From NCBI RefSeq assembly GCF_902499115.1, contig NZ_CABVPN010000020.1, forward strand, positions 62,001 to 126,000: 64,000 nucleotides of DNA, written 5' to 3'. Every line of letters starts with the position of its first letter. Within the stretch, counting starts at the first letter, position 1. This DNA comes from Burkholderia diffusa. Its GTDB lineage: Bacteria; Pseudomonadota; Gammaproteobacteria; Burkholderiales; Burkholderiaceae. This document shows positions 25,591 to 34,788 of the stretch, piece after piece. The translations under genes were made by a program, and so were the position numbers. A model generated the notes under the pieces. That model did not search any database. It saw only the letters and a list, made by a program, of their open reading frames with translations, and was not told the origin of the DNA.

Positions 25591-26619
25591 TCATTGGCTC
25601 GCGAGCTGGGCCTGGGTATAGAAGCCGTCCTTCACGACGACGTCGACGTTGCGCTTGGTCAGCAGCGTGGGCTGCAGCAGCACCGTGTCGACCATCTTCT
25701 TCCCGTTGTCGTACTGCGCGTTGAACGCGGGCTTCGTGCCCTTCGCGAGATCGACCGCAAGCTTCGCGGCTTCGCTCGCGATCAGCTTCAGCGGCTTGTA
25801 GACGGTCATCGTCTGCGTGCCGGCGATCACGCGCCTGACCGCCGCGAGGTCCGCATCCTGCCCGGACACGGGCACCTTGCCGGCCAGGTGCTGCGCGGCG
25901 AGCGCCTGGATCGCGCCGCCCGCGGTGCCGTCGTTCGACGCGACGATCGCGTCGATCCGGTTGTTGTTCGCGGTGAGCGCATCCTCGACGATGCGCAGTG
26001 CGGTCGATGCGCTCCATTCGGGCACCCACTGCTGGCCGACGACCTTGATGTCGCCGCGATCGATCGCCGGCTTCAGCACCTTCAACTGGCCCTCGCGCAG
26101 CATCTTCGCGTTGTTGTCGGTCGGCGCGCCGCCGAGCAGGAAATAGTTACCCTTCGGCTTCGCGTCGAACACGCCCTTCGCCTGCAGTTCGCCGACCTTC
26201 TCGTTGTCGAACGAGATGTACGCGTCGACGTCCGCATCGAGGATCAGACGGTCGTACGACACGACCTTGATGCCGGCCTTCCTCGCTTCGGCGACGACGT
26301 TGCCAAGCGTCTTCGAATTGAACGGCACGATCACGATCACGTCGACGCCGCGTGAAATCAGGTTCTCTATCTGGGAAATCTGTCGCTCCTCGCTCGCGTC
26401 GGCCGACTGCACCGACACCTTCGCGCCGAGCTTCGTCGCGGCCGCGACGAAATAATCGCGATCGCGCGACCAGCGCTCGACGCGCAGGTCGTCGATGCAG
26501 AAGCCGATCTCGGGCTTGTCCTTGCTCGCATGCGCAAGCGGAGCGCCGAGCGCGAAGAGCGCCAGCGCTGCTGCGCCGGCAAGGGAACTCAATACGGTAC
26601 GGCGCGTCACGGATTTCAT
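25591..26619 (-). CDS. xylF: D-xylose-binding periplasmic protein XylF
   Basis: A 342-residue periplasmic binding protein with a twin-arginine-like but hydrophobic signal peptide ending PLAHAS. The mature protein begins KDKPEIGFCIDDLRVERW, the sugar-pocket strand of XylF. VIVIVPFNSKTLGNVV and VSYDRLILDADVDAYISFDN are typical XylF segments. It lies 109 bases after xylB, so a secondary promoter or processing site before the transport genes is possible. It passes D-xylose to XylGH. Confidence 0.95.
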   Translation of the reverse strand: MKSVTRRTVLSSLAGAAALALFALGAPLAHASKDKPEIGFCIDDLRVERWSRDRDYFVAAATKLGAKVSVQSADASEERQISQIENLISRGVDVIVIVPFNSKTLGNVVAEARKAGIKVVSYDRLILDADVDAYISFDNEKVGELQAKGVFDAKPKGNYFLLGGAPTDNNAKMLREGQLKVLKPAIDRGDIKVVGQQWVPEWSASTALRIVEDALTANNNRIDAIVASNDGTAGGAIQALAAQHLAGKVPVSGQDADLAAVRRVIAGTQTMTVYKPLKLIASEAAKLAVDLAKGTKPAFNAQYDNGKKMVDTVLLQPTLLTKRNVDVVVKDGFYTQAQLASQ

Positions 26620-26728
26620 GTCTCCACTCCTTGTTATTGGACAACCTCACGAACACCGGGCGGCCGCGGGAATGCGCCGCCCGCTTCGAGTCACTGCACA
26701 GCACGGGATCGCACCGGCGAAGCGCCGC

Positions 26729-28207
26729 TCACGCGCCCGTCGCAAACACCGGTTCGAGCGCGCGGTAAAGCGCGCGAAACGTCGGCCGCCGCGCATCGCG
26801 ATACCACGCGTGTCGCGCGGGATCGGGCTCGCGCACCGCGACGATCGGCGGCTGCGGGCACACATCGTCGAGCGACGCATCCGGTTCGAGCGCGAGATGC
26901 GCGAGCCGTGCGGCACCGAGCGCCGGGCCGACCTCGCCGCCCGCGCGCAGCGTCAGCGCGCGTCCGCTCACGTCGGCGAGCATCTGCGTCCAGTACGCGC
27001 TGCGCGAGCCGCCGCCGATCACCGTGATGCCGTCGGGCGCCAGTCCGGCCGCATGCAGCGCATCGATGCCGTCGAGCAACGCGAAGCCGACGCCTTCGAG
27101 CGTTGCATTCGCGAGATCCGCGCGCTGCGTATCGGGCGTGAGCCCGTAGAAGACCCCCTTCGCATTCACGTCGTTGTGCGGCGTGCGCTCGCCGCTCAGG
27201 TAAGGCAGGAACCACGGGCGGCTGGCGCGCGCGTTCGCCTCGGCATCGGCGAGCAGCGCCGCGACGCCGTCGTAACCGGCCAGTTGCGCGGTGAAGTCGA
27301 TGCAGCCGGCCGCGTTCAGCATCACCGACATCAGATGCCATGTATCGGGCAGCGCGTGGCAAAAGCTGTGCACCGCCGATTCGGGGTTCGCGCGAAACCC
27401 GTCCGACACCGCGAAATAGACACCCGACGTGCCGAGCGACAGCAACGCGTCACCGGGCCGCACGATCCCGACGCCCACCGCGCCGGCCGCGTTGTCGCCG
27501 CCGCCGGCCACCACCGGAATCTCGCGCAGCCCGAGCGCGCGCGCGACGGCCGGCAGAAGCGTGCCCGTTACGCGGTTGCCCTCGTACACAACCGGCATCT
27601 GCGTGCGCGACAGCCCGCACGCGGCGAGCAGCGTGTCGTCGTAGTCGCGCTTCGCGACGTCGAGCCAGAGCGTACCGGCGGCATCCGACGGATCGGTCGC
27701 GAACGCGCCGGTCAGCCGGTAGCGCAGGTAATCCTTCGGCAGCAGCACGTGCGCGATGCGCGCGAACACGTCGGGCTCGTGGCGGCGCACCCACAGCAGC
27801 TTCGGCGCGGTGAAGCCCGGCATCGCGATATTGCCTGTCACCGCGCGCAGCGCGGGTGCGAGCCGCTCGAGTTCCGCGCACTCCGCATCCGCGCGGCCGT
27901 CGTTCCACAGGATCGCGGGACGCAGCACGTCGCCCTGCGCATCGAGCAGCGTCGCGCCGTGCATCTGCCCGGTCAGTCCCAGCGCGTCGATGGCGCGCGG
28001 ATCGATGCCGCCCGCGCGTGCCTCATCGACGAGCGCGGCCAGTGCGCCGCACGCGGCGTCCCACCAGTCGCGCGGCGCCTGTTCGGACCAGCGCGGCTGC
28101 GGCCGGCTCACCGTCAGCGGGCGACTCGCGCTCGCCCGCACCACGCCGTCGCGGTCGAGCAGCACCGCTTTCACGCCCGACGTACCGAGATCGAGTCCGA
28201 TATACAT
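26729..28207 (-). CDS. xylB: Xylulokinase
   Basis: A 492-residue FGGY kinase. It shows the N-terminal phosphate loop YIGLDLGTSGVKAVLLD, LGLTGQMHGATLLD (the GQMHG motif characteristic of xylulokinases) and the C-terminal GGGSRSAYWTQMLAD. It phosphorylates D-xylulose made by the upstream isomerase and feeds the pentose phosphate route. The start codon lies four bases after the xylA stop. Confidence 0.96.
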   Translation of the reverse strand: MYIGLDLGTSGVKAVLLDRDGVVRASASRPLTVSRPQPRWSEQAPRDWWDAACGALAALVDEARAGGIDPRAIDALGLTGQMHGATLLDAQGDVLRPAILWNDGRADAECAELERLAPALRAVTGNIAMPGFTAPKLLWVRRHEPDVFARIAHVLLPKDYLRYRLTGAFATDPSDAAGTLWLDVAKRDYDDTLLAACGLSRTQMPVVYEGNRVTGTLLPAVARALGLREIPVVAGGGDNAAGAVGVGIVRPGDALLSLGTSGVYFAVSDGFRANPESAVHSFCHALPDTWHLMSVMLNAAGCIDFTAQLAGYDGVAALLADAEANARASRPWFLPYLSGERTPHNDVNAKGVFYGLTPDTQRADLANATLEGVGFALLDGIDALHAAGLAPDGITVIGGGSRSAYWTQMLADVSGRALTLRAGGEVGPALGAARLAHLALEPDASLDDVCPQPPIVAVREPDPARHAWYRDARRPTFRALYRALEPVFATGA

Positions 28208-28211
28208 GGCG

Positions 28212-29534
28212 TCAGCGCAGGCCGTAGATCGCCTGGTTCACGATGTTCTCCAGCCGCTCCTGCGCGCCGCTCGCATGCCGCGGGTCCACGCCGCGCGCGA
28301 GCGCGTCGTCCGCGAGCGACTGCAGCGTATAGCCGCCCGACAGGATCTTGCGGCCGAACGCGTCGTCCCACTGCGCGTAGCGCTGCCGGCGCAGCGCATC
28401 GAGCCGGTCGTTCTCGACCAGCACGGCCGCACGTTCGAGCGCGAGCGCGAGCACGTCGATCGCGCCGACGTGGCCGTAGAACAGGTCTTCCGCATCGATG
28501 CTCTGGCGCCGCACCTTCGCGTCGAAGTTCATCCCGCCGGTCGTGAAGCCGCCGTGGCGCAGGATCTCGTAGAACGCAAGCGTCAGTTCCTCGACGCTGT
28601 TCGGGAACTGGTCGGTGTCCCAGCCGTTCTGCGGATCGCCGCGGTTCGCGTCGACGCTGCCGAACACGCCGAGTGCGAACGCGTTCGCGATCTCGTGATG
28701 GAACGAGTGGCCGGCGAGCGTCGCATGGTTCGCCTCGATGTTCACGCGAATCTCGTTCTGCAGTCCGTACTGCACCAGAAATCCGTGCACGGTCGCGACG
28801 TCGTAGTCGTACTGGTGCTTGGTCGGCTCCTGCGGTTTCGGCTCGATCAGCAGCGCACCCTTGAAGCCGATCCGGTGCTTGTGCTCGACGACCATCGACA
28901 GGAAACGCGCGAACTGCTCGCGCTCGCGCTTCAGGTCGGTATTGAGCAGCGTCTCGTACCCTTCGCGGCCGCCCCACAGCACGTAGTTCTCGCCACCGAG
29001 CCGGTGTGTCGCGTCGAGCGCGTGGCACACCTGGGTCGCGGCCCACGCGAACACGTCGGGGTTCGGATTCGTCGCGGCGCCCGCCGCGAAGCGCGGGTGC
29101 GAGAACAGGTTCGCCGTGCCCCACAGCAGCCGCACGCCGCTCGCCTGCTGGCGCTCGCCGAGATAGTCGACCATCCGCGCGAAATTGGCTGCGTACTCGC
29201 GCAGGCTATCGCCCTCCGGTGCGACGTCGGTGTCGTGGAACGTATAGAAAGGCGTGCCGAGCTTCGTGAAGAACTCGAATGCCGCGTCGGCCTTCATTCG
29301 CGCACGTTCGAGCGCGTCGCCAGGCTGCTGCCACGGCCGCTGGAACGCGCCCTGCCCGAAGATGTCGTGCCCCGGCCATACGAAGGTGTGCCAGTAGCAG
29401 ACGGCAATCCGCAGATGCTCGGCAAGTGTCTTGCCGAGCACGCGCTTCTCGGGGTCGTAATAGTGGTACGCCAACGGGTTGTCCGACTGCGGACCTTCGT
29501 AGCGAATCGCGGGAATGTGTTCGAAATACGACAT
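28212..29534 (-). CDS. xylA: Xylose isomerase
   Basis: A 440-residue class II xylose isomerase. Signatures are FYTFHDTDVAPEGDS (catalytic histidine), LIEPKPQEPTKHQYDYD and VNIEANHATLAGHSFHHE (metal ligands) and GGMNFDAKVRR. The ATG at 29534 gives the family N-terminus MSYFEHIPAIRYEGP; longer readings have no ribosome site. It is the first gene of the xylABFGH series and is divergent from xylR across 266 bases. Confidence 0.96.
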   Translation of the reverse strand: MSYFEHIPAIRYEGPQSDNPLAYHYYDPEKRVLGKTLAEHLRIAVCYWHTFVWPGHDIFGQGAFQRPWQQPGDALERARMKADAAFEFFTKLGTPFYTFHDTDVAPEGDSLREYAANFARMVDYLGERQQASGVRLLWGTANLFSHPRFAAGAATNPNPDVFAWAATQVCHALDATHRLGGENYVLWGGREGYETLLNTDLKREREQFARFLSMVVEHKHRIGFKGALLIEPKPQEPTKHQYDYDVATVHGFLVQYGLQNEIRVNIEANHATLAGHSFHHEIANAFALGVFGSVDANRGDPQNGWDTDQFPNSVEELTLAFYEILRHGGFTTGGMNFDAKVRRQSIDAEDLFYGHVGAIDVLALALERAAVLVENDRLDALRRQRYAQWDDAFGRKILSGGYTLQSLADDALARGVDPRHASGAQERLENIVNQAIYGLR

Positions 29535-29639
29535 GGCGTCTCCGTGCTGGGTCTTGGTGCAGCGCAACGCGCGTCGCGACGACGACGCACGCGGCCGAAT
29601 CCGGTTGGCTGGATCGTGCCCGCGCGCCTGCCGGCCGGC

Positions 29640-29654
29640 AATTGCGAAATTGCG
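29640..29654. promoter_or_regulatory. Tandem AATTGCG repeat, candidate XylR site
   Basis: Two AATTGCG units lie eight bases apart (start to start) in the xylA-xylR gap, about 105 bases upstream of xylA. AraC-type regulators often bind direct repeats, but the spacing here is shorter than one helical turn. Confidence 0.25.
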
Positions 29655-29706
29655 CAGCACGCTTAACGTTTCTTGCCAGCCGCTGCGCGCGGCGTGCGTT
29701 CCGTCC

Positions 29707-29712
29707 TACAAT
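29707..29712 (+). promoter_or_regulatory. Candidate -10 element (TACAAT) of xylR
   Basis: TACAAT lies 89 bases before the xylR start codon. No good -35 element lies at 16-18 bases, which fits an activator-dependent or weak promoter. Confidence 0.25.
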
Positions 29713-29800
29713 CGCCGGACACCAGAGAACCGCGCGGCACCGCCCGCGCGCCCCGGAGACAACGGCGAGACGCCCGAGCGGCGCCCGCCTCGAGACCGAC

Positions 29801-30994
29801 ATGACCCGTGCCTCTTCCGCCCAGACACCGCACCGCATCGCGCTGCTGTTCAACGCGAACAAGGTCTACGACCGCGAGATCATCAGCGGCATCGGCCAGT
29901 ACCTGCACACGACGCGCGTCGTGTGGGACCTGTTCCTCGAAGACGATTTCCGCTGCCGGCTCGCCGGCATCGAACGCTTCGACGGCGACGGCATCATCGC
30001 GGACTTCGACGATCCGGCCGTCGCCGACGCGCTCGCCGGTTCGCCGCTGCCGATCGTCGCGGTCGGCTCGTCGTACGAGGATCCGGCGCAGTACCCGGAC
30101 GGGGTCCCATATATTGCGACGGACAACCCGAAGCTCGTGTCGCTCGCCTACACGCACCTGATCGGCGCGGGGCTCGCGCATTTCGCGATGTACAGCCTGC
30201 CGGTCGCGCAGGAGAACCGCTGGGCGCAGCAGCGTGAGCTCGCGTTCGACCGGCTCGCGCGCGCGGACGGGCTCGACGCCCCGATCTACCGCGGGGTGTC
30301 GACGAGCGCATCGGGCTGGAATCACGCGATCGAGGAGCTGATCGGCTGGCTGCATGCGCTGCCGAAGCCCGTCGGCGTGATCGCGGTCACGGATGCGCGC
30401 GCGCGGCATCTGCTGCAGGCGTGCCTGCTCGCCGGCATCGCGGTGCCGGAACAGGTCGCGATCATCGGCATCGACAACGATCCGCTCACGCGCACGCTGA
30501 CGCGCATTCCGTTGTCGTCGGTGATCCAGGGCACCGAGGAAATGGGCCGCACCGCCGCGCACCTGCTGCACCGGATGCTGCGCGGCGCCAGGTTTCCCGG
30601 GCAGCGCATCCTCGTGCCGCCGGTCGGCATCAACGTGCTCGAATCGACGCGCCACCAGCCGCTCGCGAGCCCGCACGTGATGCGCGCGCGGCACTTCATC
30701 CGGCAGTACGCATGCCAGGGGATCAAGACCGAACAGGTCGCCGACTATGTCGGCGTGTCGCGCTCGCTGCTCGAAGAGCACTTCCGGCGCGAACTGCAGC
30801 GCACCGTGCACCAGGAAATCCTGCGTCACAAGCTCGAGGCCGCGCAGGCGCTGCTCGCCGGCCGCAATGCGTCGAGCGCGGAAGTCGCGATCCGTTGCGG
30901 CTTCACGTCGTTGCAATACATGTACGCGGTGTTCCGCCGCGAACTCGGCTGCACCCCGCGCGAATACCAGGAACGCGCGGCGGCCGCTCACTGA
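29801..30994 (+). CDS. xylR: Xylose operon regulator XylR (AraC family with PBP1-like sensor)
   Basis: A 397-residue regulator. Residues 10-280 form a periplasmic-binding-protein-like sugar sensor (IALLFNANKVYDREIISGIG, GVIAVTDARARHLLQA, VAIIGIDNDPLTR). Residues 295-390 form the AraC double helix-turn-helix (VADYVGVSRSLLEEHFRREL, AIRCGFTSLQYMYAVFRREL). This architecture is that of E. coli XylR, which activates xylA and xylF promoters with D-xylose. It is divergent from xylA. The short downstream gap to galM suggests co-transcription. Confidence 0.94.
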   Translation: MTRASSAQTPHRIALLFNANKVYDREIISGIGQYLHTTRVVWDLFLEDDFRCRLAGIERFDGDGIIADFDDPAVADALAGSPLPIVAVGSSYEDPAQYPDGVPYIATDNPKLVSLAYTHLIGAGLAHFAMYSLPVAQENRWAQQRELAFDRLARADGLDAPIYRGVSTSASGWNHAIEELIGWLHALPKPVGVIAVTDARARHLLQACLLAGIAVPEQVAIIGIDNDPLTRTLTRIPLSSVIQGTEEMGRTAAHLLHRMLRGARFPGQRILVPPVGINVLESTRHQPLASPHVMRARHFIRQYACQGIKTEQVADYVGVSRSLLEEHFRRELQRTVHQEILRHKLEAAQALLAGRNASSAEVAIRCGFTSLQYMYAVFRRELGCTPREYQERAAAAH

Positions 30995-31021
30995 ATTCAC
31001 CGCCCACGAGCGAACCCACTC

Positions 31022-32110
31022 ATGCATATCGATACCGACTCTTCCCGCCCGTCAGCCGATGTCGGCCGCATTCCGTCCGAGCCGTGGGGCGCGCTGCCCG
31101 GCGGCGATCCGGTGCGGCGCTACACGCTGCGCAACGCGCACGGCATGCGCGTCGTCATCAGCGATCTCGGCGCGACCGTCGTGTCGTGGCTCGCCCCCGA
31201 CCGCACCGGGCGCTTCGCCGATATCGTGCTGGCGCACGACACGCCGGCCGAGTATGTCGAATCGGGTGCGTACCTCGGCGCGACGGTCGGCCGGTGGGCG
31301 AACCGGATCGCGGATGCGCGCTTCTCGCTCGACGGCATCGACTACACGCTCGACCGCAACGAGAACGGCAACCTGCTGCACGGCGGCGCGAGCGGCTTTC
31401 ACCGCGCGCGCTGGGACGTGGTCGACGACCGCGGCGGACTGACGCTGCGGCTCGATTCGCCGGAAGGCGATGCGGGCTTCCCCGGCAACGTGAGCGTGCA
31501 GGTGCGCTACACGCTCGACGACGACGGCACGCTGACGATCGACTACGTGGGCGTGACCGACGCGCCGACGCCGCTGAACCTGACGAATCACAGCTACTTC
31601 AACCTGAGCGGACGCGCGGGCAGCGACGTGCGCGGCCACCTGCTGCAGATCCACGCCGACGCGTTCGTCGAAGTGGACGATGCGCTGATCCCGACCGGCA
31701 CCGCCGACGTGACGGGCAGCGCGTTCGATTTCCGGCAGAGCGCGCCGATCGGCGCTCGCCTCGACTGGCCGCATGCGCAGCTCACGCGCGGGCGCGGGTT
31801 CGACCACTGCTACGTGCTGCGCGACCATGGGCGCAACGTGCGGCCCGTCGCGTCGATCTACGATCCGGAAAGCGGTCGGGAACTTGCCGTGTCGACGGAT
31901 CAGCGCGGGTTGCAGCTCTATACGGGCAATTATCTGGATGGCGTGCGCGTGGGCGGCGGCATGCCGTGCGTGCGACATGCGGCGCTGTGCGTCGAAGCCG
32001 GTTTCTATCCGAACCAGGTCAACATGGACGCGCTGCGCGACGAAACCATCCTTCATCCGGGCAACACCTATCGCCAGACGACTCGATATCGGGTCGGGGT
32101 GCGCGGGTAG
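31022..32110 (+). CDS. galM: Aldose 1-epimerase (mutarotase)
   Basis: A 362-residue galactose-mutarotase-fold enzyme. It shows GATVGRWANRIADARFSLDG, the LLHGGASGFHRARWDV loop (catalytic region), LTNHSYFNLSG with the catalytic histidine, and VEAGFYPNQVN with the catalytic glutamate. It lies 27 bases after xylR on the same strand. It probably interconverts anomers of xylose or galactose and so serves both the xylose locus behind it and the galactan locus ahead. Confidence 0.93.
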   Translation: MHIDTDSSRPSADVGRIPSEPWGALPGGDPVRRYTLRNAHGMRVVISDLGATVVSWLAPDRTGRFADIVLAHDTPAEYVESGAYLGATVGRWANRIADARFSLDGIDYTLDRNENGNLLHGGASGFHRARWDVVDDRGGLTLRLDSPEGDAGFPGNVSVQVRYTLDDDGTLTIDYVGVTDAPTPLNLTNHSYFNLSGRAGSDVRGHLLQIHADAFVEVDDALIPTGTADVTGSAFDFRQSAPIGARLDWPHAQLTRGRGFDHCYVLRDHGRNVRPVASIYDPESGRELAVSTDQRGLQLYTGNYLDGVRVGGGMPCVRHAALCVEAGFYPNQVNMDALRDETILHPGNTYRQTTRYRVGVRG

Positions 32111-32209
32111 CGGACATGCCGGTCGCCAGATAGTAGGCAACGCACGCGTTCTTTGCGTCGGCATCGACGGCTGCGCTACGCTCGATCCGGCCTCGCATCG
32201 AGGCTGAAA

Positions 32210-32223
32210 TTTAAGCGCTTAAA
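32210..32223. promoter_or_regulatory. LacI-type operator upstream of the endo-galactanase gene
   Basis: TTTAAGCGCTTAAA is a perfect 14-base palindrome with the central CG of LacI/GalR operators. It lies 58 bases before the GH53 start. A one-mismatch copy precedes the galactan uptake operon (41171). Confidence 0.75.
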
Positions 32224-32280
32224 CCGACGAAGCCCGCGATCCTGCGATCGATCGACCGGGCCCGATACTGGAGGATGACG

Positions 32281-33441
32281 ATGAACAGACGATCGATGTT
32301 GCGCTGGAGTGTCTCGACCGCGGCGCTCGCATGCGTCGACCTGGCCGGCACGCTGCCGGCCGTCGCGCAAGGCGTCGCGCGCGCGGCGGGTGGCATCCCG
32401 TTCGCGATGGGCGCCGACGTGTCGACGCTGCCGGAGCTCGAAGCGCACGGCGCGCGGTACTTCGACCACGGCCGCCCGACCGACTGCCTGAAGGTCCTGC
32501 ACGCGCACGGCGTCGACTCGATCCGCATCAAGGTATGGAACGATCCCGGCAATCCGGCATTCTTCCCGGCCAACCAGAGTGATGCGGCCGGCTATAACAA
32601 CGCGGCCCATGTCGTCGCACTCGCGAAACGCGCGGCCGCGCTCGGGATGCGTATCCTGATCGATTTCCACTACAGCGACTGGTGGGCCGACCCCGGCAAG
32701 CAATACCCGCCGCATGCGTGGGCCGGCAAGAATCTCGCCGAAACGTGTGCGTTGCTGTCGGCCTATACGACCGACGTGCTGCGCCAACTGCAGCGCGTCG
32801 GCGTGCGGCCGGAGTGGGTGCAGATCGGCAACGAGATCACGGGCGGCATGCTGTGGCCGCTCGGCCGCTACGACCAGTGGGACAACCTCGCGCAGCTGCT
32901 GAAGACGGGCCGCGATGCGGTGAAGGCCGTCGATCCGCGCATCAAGGTGATGCTGCACATCGACAGCGGCGGCGACAACGCGAAAAGCCGCTGGTGGTTC
33001 GACAGCGCGACGCAGCGCGGTGTCGCGTTCGACGTGATCGGCCTGTCGTACTACCCGCAGTGGCAAGGCTCGCTCGACGACCTGCGCAACAACGCGAATG
33101 ACCTCGCGGTGCGATACGACAAGGAACTGATCGTCGTCGAGACCGCGTATCCATGGACCACCAGCGACGGCGACTCGGAACCGAACGCGATGACGAACAC
33201 CGGCTCGACCGCGTTCCCGCCGTCGCCGGCCGGCCAGGCGCAGTTCCTCGCGGCGGTCGTCGATATCGTGAAGGGCGTGCCGGGCAATCGCGGCAAGGGC
33301 GTGTTCTGGTGGGAACCGGAATGGATCCCGACGCCGGGTGTCGGCTGGAAACTCGGTGCCGGCGATCAATGGGACAACAACACGTTGTTCGACTTCCACG
33401 GCAACGCGCTGTCGTCGCTCGACGCGTATCGCCAACGCTGA
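32281..33441 (+). CDS. ganA: Secreted arabinogalactan endo-beta-1,4-galactanase (GH53)
   Basis: A 386-residue exported GH53 enzyme. The leader MNRRSMLRWSV ends near PAVAQG, and its arginine pair may make it a Tat substrate. GH53 motifs are MGADVSTLPELEAHG at the mature start, the acid/base glutamate in IGNEITGGMLWP near residue 184, and the nucleophile glutamate in VVETAYPWT near residue 286; it ends near GVFWWEPEW. ATG at 32281 is preferred to 32275 because GGAGG then stands at proper spacing. It cuts galactan side chains of pectin to galacto-oligosaccharides outside the cytoplasm. A LacI-type operator precedes it. Confidence 0.92.
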   Translation: MNRRSMLRWSVSTAALACVDLAGTLPAVAQGVARAAGGIPFAMGADVSTLPELEAHGARYFDHGRPTDCLKVLHAHGVDSIRIKVWNDPGNPAFFPANQSDAAGYNNAAHVVALAKRAAALGMRILIDFHYSDWWADPGKQYPPHAWAGKNLAETCALLSAYTTDVLRQLQRVGVRPEWVQIGNEITGGMLWPLGRYDQWDNLAQLLKTGRDAVKAVDPRIKVMLHIDSGGDNAKSRWWFDSATQRGVAFDVIGLSYYPQWQGSLDDLRNNANDLAVRYDKELIVVETAYPWTTSDGDSEPNAMTNTGSTAFPPSPAGQAQFLAAVVDIVKGVPGNRGKGVFWWEPEWIPTPGVGWKLGAGDQWDNNTLFDFHGNALSSLDAYRQR

Positions 33442-33465
33442 CGCATTCGCGTCGTCACCGCATCA

Positions 33466-33494
33466 CCGCACCGACGCATCCCGCGTCAGTGCGG
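33466..33494. terminator. Bidirectional hairpin between convergent GH53 and MFS genes
   Basis: CCGCAC and GACGC arms pair with GCGTC and GTGCGG around the loop ATCCC (11 pairs, one mismatch). The hairpin overlaps the MFS stop codon. There is no U-tract, so its strength is uncertain. Confidence 0.45.
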
Positions 33495-34784
33495 TGCATC
33501 GAAGCGGCCTCCGGCAGATGCCGTCGTGCCGCCTGCGCCACGCGCACCGCCCCGCTCGCCGTGCGCGTCCCGGGCGAGCAGCGCGAATGCGACGAGCGCG
33601 AGCACGCAGCACCCCGCGCACGTCCCGCGATAACCGAACAGGTCGACGCACGCGCCCGACAGCACGCCCGATGCGATCGAGCCGACGCGCGCGGTGCTGA
33701 AGAACATCGCGGTCGCGGTGCCGGGACGCGTCGGCATCAGGTCGCACACGCGCGTCATGCCGAGGCACGACGTAATCGCGACCACGCAAGCGCTCAGCAG
33801 TTGTAGCGGCAGGATCATGTCCACCCGCGTCACCGCCGCGAGTCCGATGAAATACGCCGCATGCACGGCCGCGCACGCGGTCAGCCAGCGCGCCTTGTCG
33901 AGCCGCGTCGACCGGATGCCGAGCCAAAGCATCATCGGGATCTCGAGCAACGCGGCGAGACCCAGCGCCGCAGACACGTTGCCCGGCGATCCGCCGAGCC
34001 CGCGCACGATGTACAGCGGCAGCACGATCATCGTCGCGTTCGCCGCGAGCCCCATCAGCGTGAGCGCGACGAGGGTGCGCCGCACGCTTGCGCGCGGTGC
34101 GACGACGATCTCCGCCGGTGCCTCGGCGGACAGCGGCGCAGCATGGTCCACTGCGCGCACATGAGCCGCCGCCGGCCGCCGCGCGGGCTCCGGAATCCGC
34201 GCGATGATCGCCGCGCATGCGACGAAGCCCACTGAAGCGGCGAGAAAAAGCCCGACAAAACCCGTCTGCGCGAGGATCAGCGCGCCGAGCGCGGGACCGA
34301 ACACCCATGCAACCGACAGCATCGTGCGCAGCGCCGCCGACGCGAGATCGCGCTGCGCATCGTCGTCGACCGGCAGCACCGCGCGCGCGAACGCGAAGAT
34401 CTGCGACAGCGACACGGCCCCCGCACCGAGCAGGATCGTGCCGGCCGCGATCACCGGCCCGTGCGCGCGCAGCACGCATAGCAGCGCGAAACCAAGCGCG
34501 GCAGCCGCGAGCGAGACGACGAGCAACGGCCTGTGCCGGTCTCGGCGATCCGACCAGCGCCCGGCCCACGTGCTCGCGACGACACCGCTCGCCGCGATCA
34601 GCGTCATGAAGATGCCCGCGAGAAACGGCGACATCCCCGCCGCCTCCACGCCGAACAGCGACAGGTACGGCGCCGTAAAGGACATCGCGACGCCGAGCAT
34701 CAGCGCGGCGGCGGACAGCGGCAAGAAATTCGCGATCCCGGCGAGGCGCGCGAAATGCGACCGTAGCGACCGCGGCGACTGCAT
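33486..34784 (-). CDS. MFS sugar transporter, SetA/sugar-efflux-like
   Basis: A 432-residue MFS protein with 12 predicted membrane segments. The N-terminal half has SFTAPYLSLFGVEAAGMSP and AGRWSDRRDRHRP. The C-terminal half has NATMIVLPLYIVRGLGGSPG and LGIRSTRLDKARW, resembling SetA-type sugar efflux carriers. The tail after the last helix is glycine-rich. It starts four bases after the beta-galactosidase stop and closes the galactan operon. It may export excess galactose or oligosaccharides, or import a disaccharide; direction is not visible. Confidence 0.83.
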   Translation of the reverse strand: MQSPRSLRSHFARLAGIANFLPLSAAALMLGVAMSFTAPYLSLFGVEAAGMSPFLAGIFMTLIAASGVVASTWAGRWSDRRDRHRPLLVVSLAAAALGFALLCVLRAHGPVIAAGTILLGAGAVSLSQIFAFARAVLPVDDDAQRDLASAALRTMLSVAWVFGPALGALILAQTGFVGLFLAASVGFVACAAIIARIPEPARRPAAAHVRAVDHAAPLSAEAPAEIVVAPRASVRRTLVALTLMGLAANATMIVLPLYIVRGLGGSPGNVSAALGLAALLEIPMMLWLGIRSTRLDKARWLTACAAVHAAYFIGLAAVTRVDMILPLQLLSACVVAITSCLGMTRVCDLMPTRPGTATAMFFSTARVGSIASGVLSGACVDLFGYRGTCAGCCVLALVAFALLARDAHGERGGARGAGGTTASAGGRFDAPH

Positions 34785-34788
34785 CGCG

